Positions 56,667 through 56,680 of a stretch of 56,680 nucleotides of DNA are shown one piece after another; within the stretch, counting starts at the first letter, position 1, and every line of letters begins with the position of its first letter. The translations under genes and the position numbers were made by a program. The notes below the pieces were generated by a model. The model was not told the origin of the DNA. It searched no databases and saw only the letters and a list, made by a program, of their open reading frames with translations. This stretch comes from Acidovorax sp. GW101-3H11 (GTDB lineage Bacteria; Pseudomonadota; Gammaproteobacteria; Burkholderiales; Burkholderiaceae_C): NCBI RefSeq assembly GCF_001633105.1, contig NZ_LUKZ01000003.1, positions 213,658-270,337 of the forward strand, given 5' to 3'.

Positions 56667-56680
56667 GAGGCTGTAACCCC

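Larger units (their letters stand above)
55784..56680 (+). mobile_element. IS5-family insertion sequence, right end beyond the window
   Basis: It encodes a DDE transposase in two overlapping frames, as in the IS427 group of IS5. The left end is uncertain. GAGCCTGCTGCAGCCCC at 55784-55800 is a candidate terminal repeat, but the matching right end is not in the window, which stops 14 bases after the transposase stop codon. A 94-bp tandem duplication lies at the 5' end. Confidence 0.8.

Overview
The window looks like a chromosomal segment of a betaproteobacterium of the family Comamonadaceae, most like Acidovorax. The evidence is the high GC content, the gene sets (ilvB-ilvH-ilvC-pssA-leuA; ECF sigma-DUF3619-DUF3106; nadE-glnB; aat-bpt), and many short dispersed repeats with a GCTATCAAAA-type core that I associate from memory with this family. 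The assignment comes from reading the translations, not from a database search. Most of the window is core metabolism. Accessory DNA is limited to small repeats, two palindromic elements and an IS5-type insertion sequence at the right edge.

Left part (1-11.6 kb): the tail of one chemoreceptor gene and two complete ones in tandem, all ending in the same WESF docking tail. Then come a FemAB/GNAT-like acyltransferase carrying repeat-derived in-frame inserts, glutamine-dependent NAD synthetase next to the PII protein GlnB, and a leftward operon of an ECF sigma factor, DUF3619, DUF3106, an RDD membrane protein, diacylglycerol kinase and a LOG-family phosphoribohydrolase.

Branched-chain amino acid block (11.7-18.2 kb): acetolactate synthase large and small subunits, ketol-acid reductoisomerase, phosphatidylserine synthase and 2-isopropylmalate synthase. 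leuA is preceded by a leucine-rich leader peptide and a terminator hairpin, which together form a readable transcription attenuator.

Middle (18.3-33.3 kb): a penicillin-binding endopeptidase, an IclR regulator, the two N-degron leucyl-transferases (Aat and Bpt) in one operon, two identical tRNA-Asn genes, DUF454, peptide deformylase, GlnD (which modifies the GlnB encoded 18 kb away), methionine aminopeptidase, PurL with a repeat-derived insert, DUF808, a 269-bp MITE-like element with nested hairpins, and OmpW.

Right part (33.3-56.7 kb): a LysE exporter, a YdjM-type membrane protein, an intradiol dioxygenase, the ergothioneine genes egtD-egtB, a TonB-C lipoprotein, O-acetylhomoserine sulfhydrylase, a Ca2+-type P-ATPase, a U32 protein (RlhA type), a branched-chain amino acid binding protein followed by a 140-bp palindrome, a small membrane protein, a TadA-haloalkane dehalogenase fusion, an LD-carboxypeptidase with a His-rich head, a cyclase-FHA protein, a penicillin acylase with a ReAV-type asparaginase, an L,D-transpeptidase whose tail comes from a repeat, and an IS5-family element whose 5' end carries a 94-bp tandem duplication.

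The strongest leads are the dispersed two-hairpin repeat that has entered or capped at least five protein-coding genes, the leuA attenuator, the TadA-dehalogenase fusion, and the structured MITE. No CRISPR array, prophage or rRNA operon is visible.
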